From Streptomyces angustmyceticus (lineage in GTDB: Bacteria; Actinomycetota; Actinomycetes; Streptomycetales; Streptomycetaceae), in NCBI RefSeq assembly GCF_019933235.1, contig NZ_CP082945.1:2542001-2606000 (forward strand): a stretch of 64,000 nucleotides of DNA, in the 5' to 3' direction. Below are positions 1-10,436 of this stretch, one piece after another. The position numbers were made by a program, and so were the translations under genes. Positions within the stretch are counted from its first letter, which is position 1. Each line of letters starts with the position of its first letter. The notes under the pieces were generated by a model. The model had not been told where the DNA came from. It did not search any database and was given only the letters and a program-made list of their open reading frames with translations.

Positions 1-1512
1 CGGGCGGTGCTCGAAGCCAATGGCGCGGGCTTCCCGGACGGTCCGGTCATCATCAGCCCGGCCGCGGTGCTCTCCGCGCTCGGTGTGGGCGTCGTGGTGA
101 CCGTGCTGGCCGCCTGGCTGCCGTCCCGCAAGGCGGCGAAGATCGCCCCGGTGGAGGCGCTCAACACCGTCGAGGCGCCGCCGGCACTGCGCAGCCTGGT
201 GCTCCGCAACTCCCTCGGCGCGGTCATCACCGGCCTCGGCGTCGCGACCATGTTCTACGTCTCCACACTGGAGAAGTCCGACGACATGCCGATCGCGATG
301 GTGGGCGGCATCCTGACGCTGACCGGCGTCATCATCCTCGCGCCGCTGCTGTCCCGGCCGCTGGTCTCGCTGGCGGGCGTCGTCACCACCCGGCTCTTCG
401 GCATCAGCGGCAAGCTGGCCAAGGAGAACACGCTGCGCAACCCCCGCCGTACGGCGGCGACCGCCTCGGCGCTGATGATCGGCCTCACCCTGATCACCGG
501 TATGACGGTCGTCGGGAACTCGGCCGGGCAGGCCATGGACAAGATGACGGCACAGGGGCTGAAGGCCGACTACAAGATCGGGACCACGTCCTCCGGTCTG
601 GACCCCGAGCTGTCGCGGAAGGTGGCGGACATCCCGGGCGTCGAGGCGACGGCTCCGCTGCGCGGCACGGGCTTCCAGACCCCCGACTCCACCATGAGCC
701 TGATGGGCACCGACCTCGGCGCGATCGGCAAGGTCACCCAACTGGACTTCATCAGCGGCTCGTTGACCGGCGCCGGGGGCAATGACATCGCGGTCTCCCA
801 GGAGATGGCCAAGATGAAGGGCTGGCACACCGGCGACACCCTGGACGCCACCTTCTTCGACAAGAAGAAGGCGAAGCTCAAGATCGTCGGAATCTACGCG
901 GACAACGAGCTGATCGGCGACTCGATCGGCACCGCCTCACTGGCGGCGCCGCACCAGGTCGAGCCGAAGGTCGAGACGCTGCTGGTCAAGGCCCAGGACG
1001 GCCCGTCGGAGGGGCTGGAGAAGCAGATCCGGCACACCCTCGGCGACAGCCCGCTGCTGAAGGTCCAGAACCACGACGACCTGCGCAAGGAGAACGCCGC
1101 GAACATCGACATGGTGGTCAACGTCTCCTACGGGCTGCTGGGCATGGCCGTCATCATCGCGGTGGTGGGCGTCGTCAACACCCTCGCCATGTCGGTCTTC
1201 GAGCGGACCCGCGAGATCGGGATGCTGCGGGCGATCGGGCTGGCCCGCAGCGGCATCAAGCAGATGGTCCGGCTGGAGTCGGTGGTCATCGCGCTGTTCG
1301 GCGCGGGCCTGGGCATCGCGGTGGGGGTCTTCTGCTCCTGGGCCGTCGGCCACCTGATCAGCAAGGGCCTGCCCACCTACGAGCTGCTGCTGCCCTGGGG
1401 CCGGCTCGCGCTGTTCGTGCTGATCGCGGCGGCCGTGGGGGTGCTGGCCGCGCTCTGGCCGGCCCGCCGCGCGGCCCGGCTGAACATGCTGGAGGCCATC
1501 GGCGCCCAGTGA
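1..1512 (+). CDS. ABC transporter permease, FtsX/MacB type (5' truncated by window)
   Basis: The reading frame is open from base 1 to TGA at 1510-1512, so the start lies outside the window and only the last ~503 residues are visible. The segment begins near the end of one FtsX-like membrane block (hydrophobic stretch, then an ALNTVEAPP cytoplasmic turn). It then has two membrane segments, a soluble extracytoplasmic MacB-like domain (~residues 160-365) and a final FtsX domain with three membrane segments. The signature FERTREIGMLRAIG loop and the closing WPARRAARLNMLEAIGAQ are typical of duplicated-FtsX permeases working with a LolD/MacB ATPase. Substrate unknown; family members act in lipoprotein or peptide export or mechanotransmission. 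The ATPase is probably just upstream. Family call is firm, function open. Confidence 0.9.
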   Translation, partial: RAVLEANGAGFPDGPVIISPAAVLSALGVGVVVTVLAAWLPSRKAAKIAPVEALNTVEAPPALRSLVLRNSLGAVITGLGVATMFYVSTLEKSDDMPIAMVGGILTLTGVIILAPLLSRPLVSLAGVVTTRLFGISGKLAKENTLRNPRRTAATASALMIGLTLITGMTVVGNSAGQAMDKMTAQGLKADYKIGTTSSGLDPELSRKVADIPGVEATAPLRGTGFQTPDSTMSLMGTDLGAIGKVTQLDFISGSLTGAGGNDIAVSQEMAKMKGWHTGDTLDATFFDKKKAKLKIVGIYADNELIGDSIGTASLAAPHQVEPKVETLLVKAQDGPSEGLEKQIRHTLGDSPLLKVQNHDDLRKENAANIDMVVNVSYGLLGMAVIIAVVGVVNTLAMSVFERTREIGMLRAIGLARSGIKQMVRLESVVIALFGAGLGIAVGVFCSWAVGHLISKGLPTYELLLPWGRLALFVLIAAAVGVLAALWPARRAARLNMLEAIGAQ

Positions 1513-1538
1513 CCGCCTGACCGCCACCCCCCACAAAG

Positions 1539-1576
1539 GCGGCGCGCCCGCCCTCGACCGAGGGCAGGCGCGCCGC
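1539..1576. terminator. Convergent intrinsic terminator hairpin
   Basis: GCGGCGCGCC at 1539-1548 pairs with GGCGCGCCGC at 1567-1576, and an inner GCCCTCG/CGAGGGC stem (1550-1556/1559-1565) extends it. It lies between the convergent permease (+) and pfkA (-) and could serve both. There is no clear U-tract, as is usual in Streptomyces. Confidence 0.7.
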
Positions 1577-1604
1577 TGTTGGTGTTCCCGGGAAGCAGCC
1601 GGGC

Positions 1605-2630
1605 TCAGAAGACCGACTCGGCCTCGTCCATCCGCCACGCGGGCACCGTCTTGAGCTCGGTGACCGCCTCGTGCAGCGGCACCATCGTGATGTCGGTGCC
1701 GCGCAGCGCGGTCATCCGGCCGAAGTCGCCGCGGTGCGCGGCCTCGACGGCGTGCCAGCCGAAGCGGGTGGCGAGCACCCGGTCGTACGCGGTGGGGGTG
1801 CCGCCGCGCTGGACGTGGCCGAGGATGACCGGGCGGGCCTCCTTGCCCAGGCGCTTCTCCAGCTCGACGGCGAGGTGGTTGCCGATGCCGCTGAACCGCT
1901 CGTGGCCGAACTGGTCGATCGCGCCCTTCTTGTAGTCCATGGTCTCCTCGGCCGGGTGGGCCCCCTCGGCGACGCAGACGACCGCGAACTTCTTGCCCCG
2001 GGCGAACCGCTCCTCGACCATCGTGACCAGGTCGTTCACATCGAAGGGACGCTCGGGCAGGCAGATGCCGTGGGCGCCACCGGCCATCCCCGACTCCAGC
2101 GCGATCCAGCCGGCGTGCCGTCCCATCACCTCGACCACCATGACCCGCTGGTGCGACTCCGCGGTGGTCTTGAGGCGGTCGATCGCCTCCGTGGCGACCC
2201 CGACGGCGGTGTCGAAGCCGAAGGTGCGGTCGGTGGAGGAGATGTCGTTGTCGATGGTCTTGGGGACGCCGACGACCGGCATCCCGGCGTCCGCGAGCAT
2301 CCGGGCGGCGGTGAGGGTGCCCTCGCCGCCGATCGGGATCAGGACGTCGATGCCGTAGTCCTTGGAGAGGTCCTTGGACCTCTCGCAGGCTTCGCGCAGG
2401 CGGTTGCGCTCCAGCCGGGACGAGCCGAGGATGGTGCCGCCGCGGGCGAGGATGCCGCTGACCGCGTCGAGGTCGAGCTTGCGGAAACGGCCTTCGAGCA
2501 GACCCTTGAAGCCGTCCTCGAAGCCGATGACCTCGTCGTCGTGTCCGGTGAGCGCGCGGTGGACGACAGACCGGATCACAGCGTTCAGGCCAGGACAGTC
2601 GCCGCCTGCGGTGAGGACTCCGATACGCAT
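1605..2630 (-). CDS. pfkA: ATP-dependent 6-phosphofructokinase PfkA
   Basis: Phosphorylates fructose 6-phosphate to fructose 1,6-bisphosphate in glycolysis. The 341-residue product starts MRIGVLTAGGDCPGLNAVIR, with the family's N-terminal ATP-binding GG motif. GGEGTLTAARM carries Gly at the position (E. coli Gly104) that marks ATP use, whereas PPi enzymes have Asp there. PKTIDNDI has Lys at the E. coli Gly124 position, as in the actinobacterial mixed-substrate group. MGRHAGWIAL and HVQRGGTPTAYDR are further substrate-binding motifs. The start at 2630 is preferred over a longer in-frame start at 2687 because an AGGAG lies just upstream and the protein then begins directly at the fold. It is transcribed away from pta across a ~230-base intergenic region. 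Confidence 0.95.
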   Translation of the reverse strand: MRIGVLTAGGDCPGLNAVIRSVVHRALTGHDDEVIGFEDGFKGLLEGRFRKLDLDAVSGILARGGTILGSSRLERNRLREACERSKDLSKDYGIDVLIPIGGEGTLTAARMLADAGMPVVGVPKTIDNDISSTDRTFGFDTAVGVATEAIDRLKTTAESHQRVMVVEVMGRHAGWIALESGMAGGAHGICLPERPFDVNDLVTMVEERFARGKKFAVVCVAEGAHPAEETMDYKKGAIDQFGHERFSGIGNHLAVELEKRLGKEARPVILGHVQRGGTPTAYDRVLATRFGWHAVEAAHRGDFGRMTALRGTDITMVPLHEAVTELKTVPAWRMDEAESVF

Positions 2631-2863
2631 CGTGCTGTGTCTCCTGTGCTCGCTGTCGGTTCGTGTGAGCCGGTCCGATTGTTTCACGGGCCGGCCGGCC
2701 GTCCCCCTCGTCCACAGGCCCCACCCCTACTGTCCTCGCCCGTATCGGGCAAGGGAAACTGGAGGAGCGACTTAGCTACACACGCAGGTATTGTCAAGAG
2801 GGGCAAGCCAACAATAACGGCTGAATTTGACCTTGTGGCCATCGAGTGGATCGGAGAGCACGC

Positions 2864-4960
2864 GTGACGCGGAGCGTGTACGTGACCGGGATCGACCGCG
2901 GCGACGGCCGCCAGGTCGTCGAGCTGGGGGTCATGGAACTGCTGACCCGCCATGTCGACCGGGTGGGGGTCTTCCGCCCGCTGATCCACGACGACGGACC
3001 CGACCGGCTCTTCCAGCTGCTGCGGTCCCGCTACCGGCTCACCCAGTCCCCCGACAGCGTGTACGGCCTGCGCTACGCGGAGGCCGCCGCCCTCCAGGCC
3101 GAACGCGGCACCGACGAGCTGGTCTCCCGGCTCGTCGACCGCTTTCACGCCGTGGCCAGGGACTACGAGTACGTCCTGGTCCTCGGCTCGGACTACGCGG
3201 CCACCAGCCTCCCGGCCGAGCTGAACCTCAACGCCCGGCTCGCCAACGAGTTCGGCGCCGCCGTGCTGGCCGTCGTCGGCGGCCAGGGCCAGGAGGCCGA
3301 GTCCGTACGCGCCGAGGCCCGCAACGCCTACACCGCCTACCACTCGCTGGGCTGCGACGTCGTCGCCATGATCGTCAACCGGGTCGCCCCCGAACTCCGC
3401 GAGGCGGTCGTCGACCGGCTCTCCGCCCGGCTCCCCGTGCCCTGCTACGCGCTGCCCGAGGACGGCTCGCTCTCCGCGCCGACCGTCGGCCAGATCGTGC
3501 ACGCCCTCGGCGCCGAGGTGCTGCTCGGCGACGACTCGGGGCTCGCCAGGGACGCCAGGGACTTCGTCTTCGGCGGCGCCATGCTGCCGACCTTCCTCAA
3601 GGCGCTGACCCCCGGCGCGCTCGTGGTGACCCCCGGCGACCGGGCGGACCTGGTCATCGGCTCGCTCGCCGCGCACAGCGCCGGCGCCCCGCCGATCGCC
3701 GGGGTGCTGCTCACGCTCGACGAGCGGCCCGGCCCCGACATCATGGCGCTGGCCGCCCGGCTCGCCCCCGGCACCCCGGTCGTCTCCGTACCCGGCGGCT
3801 CCTTCCCGACCGCGGCCGAGCTGTTCGCGATCGAGGGCAAGCTGAACGCCGCCTCGCCGCGCAAGGCGGAGACCGCGCTCGGCCTCTTCGAGCGGCATGT
3901 GGACACCGTGGAGCTGACCAACCGCATCTCCGTCGCCCGCTCCGGCCGGGTCACGCCGATGATGTTCGAGCACGAGCTGATCGAGCGCTCCCGCTCCGGC
4001 CGCCGCCGGGTCGTCCTCCCCGAGGGTGACGAGGAGCGGGTGCTGCGGGCCGCCGACGTGCTGCTGCGCCGCGACGTCTGCGACCTGACGCTGCTGGGCA
4101 CCGAGGAGGCGATCCGCAAGCGCGCCGCCGACCTGGCCATCGACCTGACCGGCGCCCAGATCATCGACCCGCAGACCTCCGAGCTGCGCGAGCGGTTCGC
4201 CGAGCGCTACGCCGCGCTGCGCGCCCACAAGGGCGTCAGCATCGAGCTGGCCTTCGACGTGGTCGCGGACGTCTCCTACTTCGGCACCCTGATGGTCCAG
4301 GAGGGGCTGGCCGACGGCATGGTCTCCGGCGCGGTGCACTCCACCGCCGCCACCATCCGGCCCGCCTTCGAGATCATCAAGACCAAGCCGGGCGCCCAGA
4401 TCGTGTCCTCGGTGTTCTTCATGTGCCTGGCCGACCGCGTCCTGGTCTACGGCGACTGCGCGGTCAACCCGGACCCGGACGCCGAACAGCTGGCGGACAT
4501 CGCCATCCAGTCGGCCGCCACCGCCGCCCAGTTCGGCGTCGAGCCGCGGATCGCGATGCTGTCGTACTCCACCGGCACCTCCGGCTCCGGCGCGGACGTC
4601 GACAAGGTCCGCAAGGCCACCGAGATCGTCCGCGAGCTGCGCCCCGATCTGCTGGTCGAGGGCCCGATCCAGTACGACGCGGCGGTGGACGCGGCGGTCG
4701 CGCAGACCAAGCTCCCCGACTCCGACGTGGCCGGCAAGGCCACCGTGCTGATCTTCCCCGACCTCAACACCGGCAACAACACCTACAAGGCCGTGCAGCG
4801 CTCGGCCGGTGCGGTCGCCGTCGGCCCGGTCCTGCAGGGGCTGCGCAAGCCGGTCAACGACCTCTCGCGCGGCGCCCTGGTCCAGGACATCGTCAACACC
4901 GTGGCCATCACCGCCATCCAGGCGCAGGGCGCCCGCCCCGGCGCCGGCCACACCGCCTGA
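2864..4960 (+). CDS. pta: Phosphate acetyltransferase
   Basis: Interconverts acetyl-CoA and acetyl phosphate; with AckA it forms the acetate overflow/assimilation route. At 698 residues it is the long form: an N-terminal P-loop-like domain opening VTRSVYVTGIDRGDGRQVVE, a central DRTGG-type regulatory region, and the C-terminal catalytic PTA domain from about residue 365 (MMFEHELIERS, then VVLPEGDEERVLRA). Catalytic-domain motifs include ADGMVSGAVHSTA and IFPDLNTGNNTYKA. GTG at 2864 is chosen because CGGAGAG lies at a good distance upstream and the domain begins there. ackA follows after 42 bases, so the two are very likely co-transcribed. Confidence 0.96.
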   Translation: MTRSVYVTGIDRGDGRQVVELGVMELLTRHVDRVGVFRPLIHDDGPDRLFQLLRSRYRLTQSPDSVYGLRYAEAAALQAERGTDELVSRLVDRFHAVARDYEYVLVLGSDYAATSLPAELNLNARLANEFGAAVLAVVGGQGQEAESVRAEARNAYTAYHSLGCDVVAMIVNRVAPELREAVVDRLSARLPVPCYALPEDGSLSAPTVGQIVHALGAEVLLGDDSGLARDARDFVFGGAMLPTFLKALTPGALVVTPGDRADLVIGSLAAHSAGAPPIAGVLLTLDERPGPDIMALAARLAPGTPVVSVPGGSFPTAAELFAIEGKLNAASPRKAETALGLFERHVDTVELTNRISVARSGRVTPMMFEHELIERSRSGRRRVVLPEGDEERVLRAADVLLRRDVCDLTLLGTEEAIRKRAADLAIDLTGAQIIDPQTSELRERFAERYAALRAHKGVSIELAFDVVADVSYFGTLMVQEGLADGMVSGAVHSTAATIRPAFEIIKTKPGAQIVSSVFFMCLADRVLVYGDCAVNPDPDAEQLADIAIQSAATAAQFGVEPRIAMLSYSTGTSGSGADVDKVRKATEIVRELRPDLLVEGPIQYDAAVDAAVAQTKLPDSDVAGKATVLIFPDLNTGNNTYKAVQRSAGAVAVGPVLQGLRKPVNDLSRGALVQDIVNTVAITAIQAQGARPGAGHTA

Positions 4961-5002
4961 CCCGGCCGCCCTCCCGTCCCCGCACCCACCGGAAAGCCCT
5001 CC

Positions 5003-6238
<1,236 letters not shown>

Positions 6239-6286
6239 CACTCGGTGTTTCCGCCTACCGAAATATTCCGCAGCTAAACAAACCGA

Positions 6287-6292
6287 TAGGAT
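6287..6292 (+). promoter_or_regulatory. -10 box of a putative leaderless pyk promoter
   Basis: TAGGAT ends 7 bases before the pyk ATG at 6300. In Streptomyces this spacing puts the transcription start on or next to the start codon, and no Shine-Dalgarno sequence is visible. It implies pyk can be transcribed separately from pta-ackA. Confidence 0.5.
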
Positions 6293-6299
6293 TCTGCGC

Positions 6300-7727
6300 A
6301 TGCGCCGTTCCAAAATCGTCTGCACCCTGGGCCCCGCCGTCGACTCCTACGACCAGCTGAAGACGCTGATCGAGGCCGGCATGAATGTGGCCCGTTTCAA
6401 CATGAGCCACGGGACCCAGCCGGAGCACGAGGAGCGGTACCACCGCCTCCGCAAGGCCAGCGAGGAGACCGGCCGCGCGGTCGGCGTCCTGGCCGACCTC
6501 CAGGGCCCCAAGATCCGTCTGGAGACCTTCGCCGACGGCCCGGTGGAGCTGGTGCGCGGCGACGAGTTCGTCATCACCACCGAGGACGTGGCCGGCGACC
6601 GCACCATCTGCGGCACGACGTACAAGGGCCTGCCCGGCGACGTCTCCAAGGGCGACCCGGTCCTGATCAACGACGGCAACGTCGCGCTCCAGGTCGTCGA
6701 GATCGACGGCCCGCGGGTGCGCACCATCGTCATCGAGGGCGGGGTCATCTCCGACCACAAGGGCATCAACCTGCCCGGCGCCGCGGTGAACGTCCCCGCG
6801 CTGTCCGAGAAGGACATCGAGGACCTCAAGTTCGCCCTGAAGATGGGCTGCGACATGGTCGCGCTGTCCTTCGTGCGGGACGCCAAGGACGTCCAGGACG
6901 TGCACCGCGTCATGGACGAGGTGGGCCGCCGGGTCCCGGTCATCGCCAAGGTCGAGAAGCCGCAGGCGGTCGCCAACATGCAGGAGGTCGTGATGGCCTT
7001 CGACGCCGTCATGGTCGCCCGCGGCGACCTGGCGGTGGAGTACCCGCTGGAGAAGGTCCCGATGGTGCAGAAGCGCCTGGTGGAGCTGTGCCGCAGGAAC
7101 GCCAAGCCGGTGATCGTCGCGACCCAGATGATGGAGTCCATGATCACCAACTCCCGGCCGACCCGCGCCGAGGCGTCCGACGTCGCCAACGCCATCCTCG
7201 ACGGCGCCGACGCGGTCATGCTCTCCGCCGAGTCGTCCGTCGGCGCCTACCCGATCGAGACCGTCAAGACGATGTCGAAGATCGTCGAGGCGGCCGAGGA
7301 GGAACTGCTCTCCAAGGGCCTGCAGCCGCTGGTGCCCGGCAAGAAGCCGCGTACGCAGGGCGGTTCGGTGGCCCGTGCGGCGTGCGAGATGGCGGACTTC
7401 CTGGACGGCAAGGCGCTGATCGCCTTCACCAAGTCCGGTGACACCGCCCGCCGGCTCTCCCGCTACCGCGCGGCCCAGCCGATCCTGGCCTTCACCACCG
7501 AGGCGTCCACCCGCAACCAGCTCACCCTGAGCTGGGGCGTCGACGCCTTCGTCGTGCCGCACGTCGACAACACCGACGCCATGGTCGACCTGGTCGACGC
7601 CGAGCTGCTCAAGCTCAAGCGCTACAGCGAGGGCGACACCATGCTGATCACCGCCGGTTCGCCCCCCGGCGTCCCTGGCACCACCAACATGGTCCGGGTG
7701 CACCACCTCGGCGGCGAGCAGGGCTGA
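6300..7727 (+). CDS. pyk: Pyruvate kinase
   Basis: Transfers phosphate from phosphoenolpyruvate to ADP, the last step of glycolysis. The 475-residue product begins MRRSKIVCTLGPA and shows MNVARFNMSHG (nucleotide/PEP-binding Arg and Asn), DLQGPKIRLE, the catalytic-site VIAKVEKPQAV with its essential Lys, and MVARGDLAVEYP (Mg-binding). ATQMMESMI and DGADAVMLSAE come next, then a C-terminal regulatory domain. It lies 61 bases after ackA but has its own apparent promoter. The same strand and neighbouring pta-ackA group the fates of PEP, pyruvate and acetyl-CoA in one locus. Confidence 0.97.
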   Translation: MRRSKIVCTLGPAVDSYDQLKTLIEAGMNVARFNMSHGTQPEHEERYHRLRKASEETGRAVGVLADLQGPKIRLETFADGPVELVRGDEFVITTEDVAGDRTICGTTYKGLPGDVSKGDPVLINDGNVALQVVEIDGPRVRTIVIEGGVISDHKGINLPGAAVNVPALSEKDIEDLKFALKMGCDMVALSFVRDAKDVQDVHRVMDEVGRRVPVIAKVEKPQAVANMQEVVMAFDAVMVARGDLAVEYPLEKVPMVQKRLVELCRRNAKPVIVATQMMESMITNSRPTRAEASDVANAILDGADAVMLSAESSVGAYPIETVKTMSKIVEAAEEELLSKGLQPLVPGKKPRTQGGSVARAACEMADFLDGKALIAFTKSGDTARRLSRYRAAQPILAFTTEASTRNQLTLSWGVDAFVVPHVDNTDAMVDLVDAELLKLKRYSEGDTMLITAGSPPGVPGTTNMVRVHHLGGEQG

Positions 7728-7740
7728 CGCCTCCGGCACG

Positions 7741-7790
7741 CGAAACGGCGGTGGGCCGCCCCCGTGAGGGGACGGCCCACCGCCGTTTCG
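7741..7790. terminator. Strong bidirectional terminator after pyk
   Basis: CGAAACGGCGGTGGGCCG (7741-7758) is perfectly complementary to 7773-7790, an 18-bp stem with a further CCCC/GGGG inner stem. It separates pyk (+) from the convergent operon ending at 7837 (-). Confidence 0.85.
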
Positions 7791-7836
7791 TGCGGCTCCC
7801 GGAAGGGTCGGTGTTCCCCGGCCCGCGCCGGCGATC

Positions 7837-9132
7837 TCAGTCGGTGATCGACTGGTGCAGACCCGGGATGTGGAGGTTGCCGCCGAACTGGCCCGCCTGG
7901 TCGATCTTCACCTTGGTGAAGTAGGCGAACGGGACGTTGATCGGCGGCGGGTGCTCGGGGTCGAAGACGATCGGGATCAGCCCGAAGAGGTTGCCCTGCA
8001 GCCGCTCGGTGTACATCGTCACCTTGCCGCCGCGGATCGTGGACGTCGAGCCCCCGGCCCCCTGGACGTGGTACTTCTTCCCGGACGCCGGGTCGTCGAC
8101 GATCTGGTGCAGATCGCCGATGTCGACGCTGTCGGCGGTGAACTTCAGGGCCTGCTTGGTGTGGCCGTTCTGTGTCCGGACGTTGACGACGCCCTCGTAG
8201 TTCAGGCCGCGCAGGGTGAGCGCGCTGGACTCCAGGTGCCAGGGGTCGTCCGGCAGGGTGGCGGGGGTCTGCTCGTCCTCGCCCTTCTGCTTGTTCTCGA
8301 CGACGCAGGGGAAGGACTTCTTGCCGCCGGCGTCCTTGCCGTCCAGGCCGCCGCCGGGCAGGGCGTTGTCCGCCGCGCCCACCGCGCCGTGGACGGTGTC
8401 GTTGACCGTCTTCGACCCGTTCTTGACGGCGTCCCCGGCCTTGCCGGCGCCGTCCTTGAGGCCGTCGACCGTGTCCTTGACCGGCTTGGTGACCTTGTCG
8501 GCGACGGAGCCGGAGTCCTTGGACGCGGAGGGCGAGGGGCTCGGCGCGTCGGACGCGGAGGCCGAGGGGCTCGGCGAGTCCGACGACTTGTCGGCGTCAT
8601 CCGCCTTGTCGCCGCCGAGGAGACCGCCGAGCGCGTCACCGATGCCGCCCAGCAGACCGCCGTCGTCCTTCTTGTCCTCGGAGGCCGACGGCGACGGGGT
8701 CGCGGAGCCCGAGGGCTCGTCGGTCTTCGAGGAGCCGGACGGCGCGGGCGCCTGACCGGCGTCCTTGCCGGCCGAGGGCGAGGGCGAGGCGGAGGGCCCG
8801 CCGGACGGCTTGGTGTCGTCCTTGCCCTGCGCGTCGTCCTTCTTGTCCGCCTTACCGTCCTTGGACTTGGCGTCCTTGTCGTCCACCTTGTCCGGGGCGG
8901 TGACGCACGGGCCGTCCTTGAAGGGGCTCTTGGGCGGCGCCGGCTTGGCGATCGCCATCTGGGGCGTGAGCCCCATGCCCATGAGCACGGCGGACGGCAT
9001 GGCCGCAATGGCTATCGCCTTGCCGGCCGGCACGTGGAGCCGAGTCAGCAGCGGCTTCCTCGGAGCCGCGTGCCTCGGCCCGGTTCTCGCCCCGGCGGCT
9101 GCGCTCTCCTCGTGCAGCTCGTCACCCGGCAC
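7837..9132 (-). CDS. Membrane-anchored Ser/Pro/Asp-rich protein of the DUF6230/DUF6114 operon
   Basis: Function unknown. The 431-residue protein has a charged N terminus and one hydrophobic segment at about residues 38-60 (AIAIAAMPSAVLMGMGL). About 210 residues of low-complexity Ser/Pro/Asp/Lys/Gly sequence follow, then a folded C-terminal domain (about 290-431). That domain resembles a beta-rich repeat protein with NYEGVVNVRTQ, GGSTSTIRGG and NVPFAYFTKVKIDQ. It looks like a surface domain displayed on a flexible stalk. GTG at 9132 has a GGGAGG ribosome site and overlaps the end of the DUF6114 gene by 11 bases, so they are co-translated. The paralogous look of its C-terminal domain to the DUF6230 partner is an impression, not an alignment. 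Confidence 0.8.
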   Translation of the reverse strand: MPGDELHEESAAAGARTGPRHAAPRKPLLTRLHVPAGKAIAIAAMPSAVLMGMGLTPQMAIAKPAPPKSPFKDGPCVTAPDKVDDKDAKSKDGKADKKDDAQGKDDTKPSGGPSASPSPSAGKDAGQAPAPSGSSKTDEPSGSATPSPSASEDKKDDGGLLGGIGDALGGLLGGDKADDADKSSDSPSPSASASDAPSPSPSASKDSGSVADKVTKPVKDTVDGLKDGAGKAGDAVKNGSKTVNDTVHGAVGAADNALPGGGLDGKDAGGKKSFPCVVENKQKGEDEQTPATLPDDPWHLESSALTLRGLNYEGVVNVRTQNGHTKQALKFTADSVDIGDLHQIVDDPASGKKYHVQGAGGSTSTIRGGKVTMYTERLQGNLFGLIPIVFDPEHPPPINVPFAYFTKVKIDQAGQFGGNLHIPGLHQSITD

Positions 9133-9688
9133 GGTGCCTCCCGTTCGTTCCGTTGGTCGGGCTCGTTCCTGACAGGTCGTCCAGTCCGTTGCCCGACCCG
9201 GGACCGTCGGCCGGCGCGGGGTGCGTGGCGACCACCGGTCCGGCGATCGTCCTGGGGGCCGGCTGCTCGGCGTCGTCAGCGCTCCGGTCGGCCTTGCCCG
9301 GCGCCCAGGAGACTCCCAGCGCGCCGCCGATCAGCCCCAGGAGGAAGCCGATCAGGAAGGCGCCGAAGTTCGAGACGACCAGGGAGACCAGGGAGAGCAG
9401 AATCGCCGCCACGCCCGCGAAGACGCGCGAGGCGGGCTGGAACCACATGGTCAGACCGAGCACGACCAGCAGTACGCCGATGATCAGCGAGCCGGCGCCG
9501 GCGGTGGTCGCCATGCGGACGGTCAGGGAACCGATCGTGAGATTCGCGTAAGGGATGTACATGATCGGGATGCCGGCCAGCAGAGTCAGCATGCCGCCCC
9601 AGAACGGGCGGTGTCCGCGCCACTCCCGGAACGAAAGCCGCTTGCGGCCGATGGTCTCGATCAGCCGTGGTCGCGTGTCGGCGCTCAT
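9122..9688 (-). CDS. DUF6114 integral membrane protein
   Basis: A 188-residue membrane protein of unknown function, recognised by its family pattern: a short cytoplasmic N terminus, FREWRGHRPFWGG, then four hydrophobic segments between residues ~25 and ~140 (MLTLLAGIPIMYIPYANLTI; LIIGVLLVVLGLTMWFQP; a segment around AAILLSLVSLVV; FLIGFLLGLIGGALGVSWAPG). A ~50-residue polar tail follows. The start at 9688 has GGAG upstream. It sits between the DUF6230 gene and the membrane-anchored Ser/Pro-rich gene on the same strand, the usual partners in Streptomyces. Confidence 0.85.
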   Translation of the reverse strand: MSADTRPRLIETIGRKRLSFREWRGHRPFWGGMLTLLAGIPIMYIPYANLTIGSLTVRMATTAGAGSLIIGVLLVVLGLTMWFQPASRVFAGVAAILLSLVSLVVSNFGAFLIGFLLGLIGGALGVSWAPGKADRSADDAEQPAPRTIAGPVVATHPAPADGPGSGNGLDDLSGTSPTNGTNGRHRAG

Positions 9689-9818
9689 GTCGTACAGCTC
9701 CTCGGGACTGGCAAATCGGTGGTTCTGTGCTGGGTGTCCTACTGGCGCTACCCGGCGTACGGGCACGGGGAACGGCTCATGCCGCGACAACTCGCCCCGC
9801 GCCCGCACGCTCAGTGCG

Positions 9819-10436
9819 TCAGTAGCACTCGCTCTTGCCCTTGGCGACGCTCATCTTCAGGCCGCTGAGCTTGAACGTGCCGGCCGTCGTGGCCCATGCC
9901 TGCTGCCTGACGTGGGTCAGCGTGGCCGACTCGGCCTGCTGGGCGAACGAGCCCGGGTCGGCCTTGTCGCCCTTGTGCATGCCAGGGCCCTTGGTCGTCG
10001 AGCCCGCAGCAACACCGATGTCGATGTTGTTGAAGGTCGCGTCCGCGGACAGCTGGTCGAGGTCGATGTAGAGGTTCTTCGCCTCGACGGGCGTGTCACC
10101 GCCACCGGCCGACAGCTTCATCGACACGTCGCCGAAGACCGGCACCGGCACGACCACCGACTGGCACAGGTTCTTGATCTTGGCGTTCGAGAACCCCGAG
10201 ACCGCCACCGGGACCTGCTTGCCGCCCTTCTGGGCGTCAATGGCTCCGTACTGCACAAACCCGGTGCCGTCCAGCCGGTCGGTAGCGACCTTGAACTGCT
10301 GGCCGGACACGCTGAACGATGCCGCGAGCGCACCCTGCGAGAGGGCGACACCGATCGCGGCGGTCGCCGCGACGCTCGGCACCATGACGACGGCGAACCG
10401 CTTCCATCTGGTCCCGCCACGAGCCAGGGACTCCAT
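9819..10436 (-). CDS. DUF6230 family secreted/membrane-associated protein
   Basis: Function unknown; family members are often labelled cholesterol esterase in databases without visible support here. The 205-residue protein starts MESLARGGTRWKRF with one hydrophobic N-terminal segment (VVMVPSVAATAAIGVALSQG) that could be a signal anchor, then a beta-rich domain. There is no lipase GxSxG or other hydrolase motif. A GGAGG at ideal spacing fixes the start at 10436. It is the first gene of the three-gene minus-strand operon, 130 bases ahead of DUF6114. Confidence 0.85.
   Translation of the reverse strand: MESLARGGTRWKRFAVVMVPSVAATAAIGVALSQGALAASFSVSGQQFKVATDRLDGTGFVQYGAIDAQKGGKQVPVAVSGFSNAKIKNLCQSVVVPVPVFGDVSMKLSAGGGDTPVEAKNLYIDLDQLSADATFNNIDIGVAAGSTTKGPGMHKGDKADPGSFAQQAESATLTHVRQQAWATTAGTFKLSGLKMSVAKGKSECY

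Noticed and set aside
9819..10436. Cholesterol esterase annotation for the DUF6230 protein
   Set aside because: No GxSxG, catalytic triad or lipase-like fold features are visible, so the enzymatic name is not supported.
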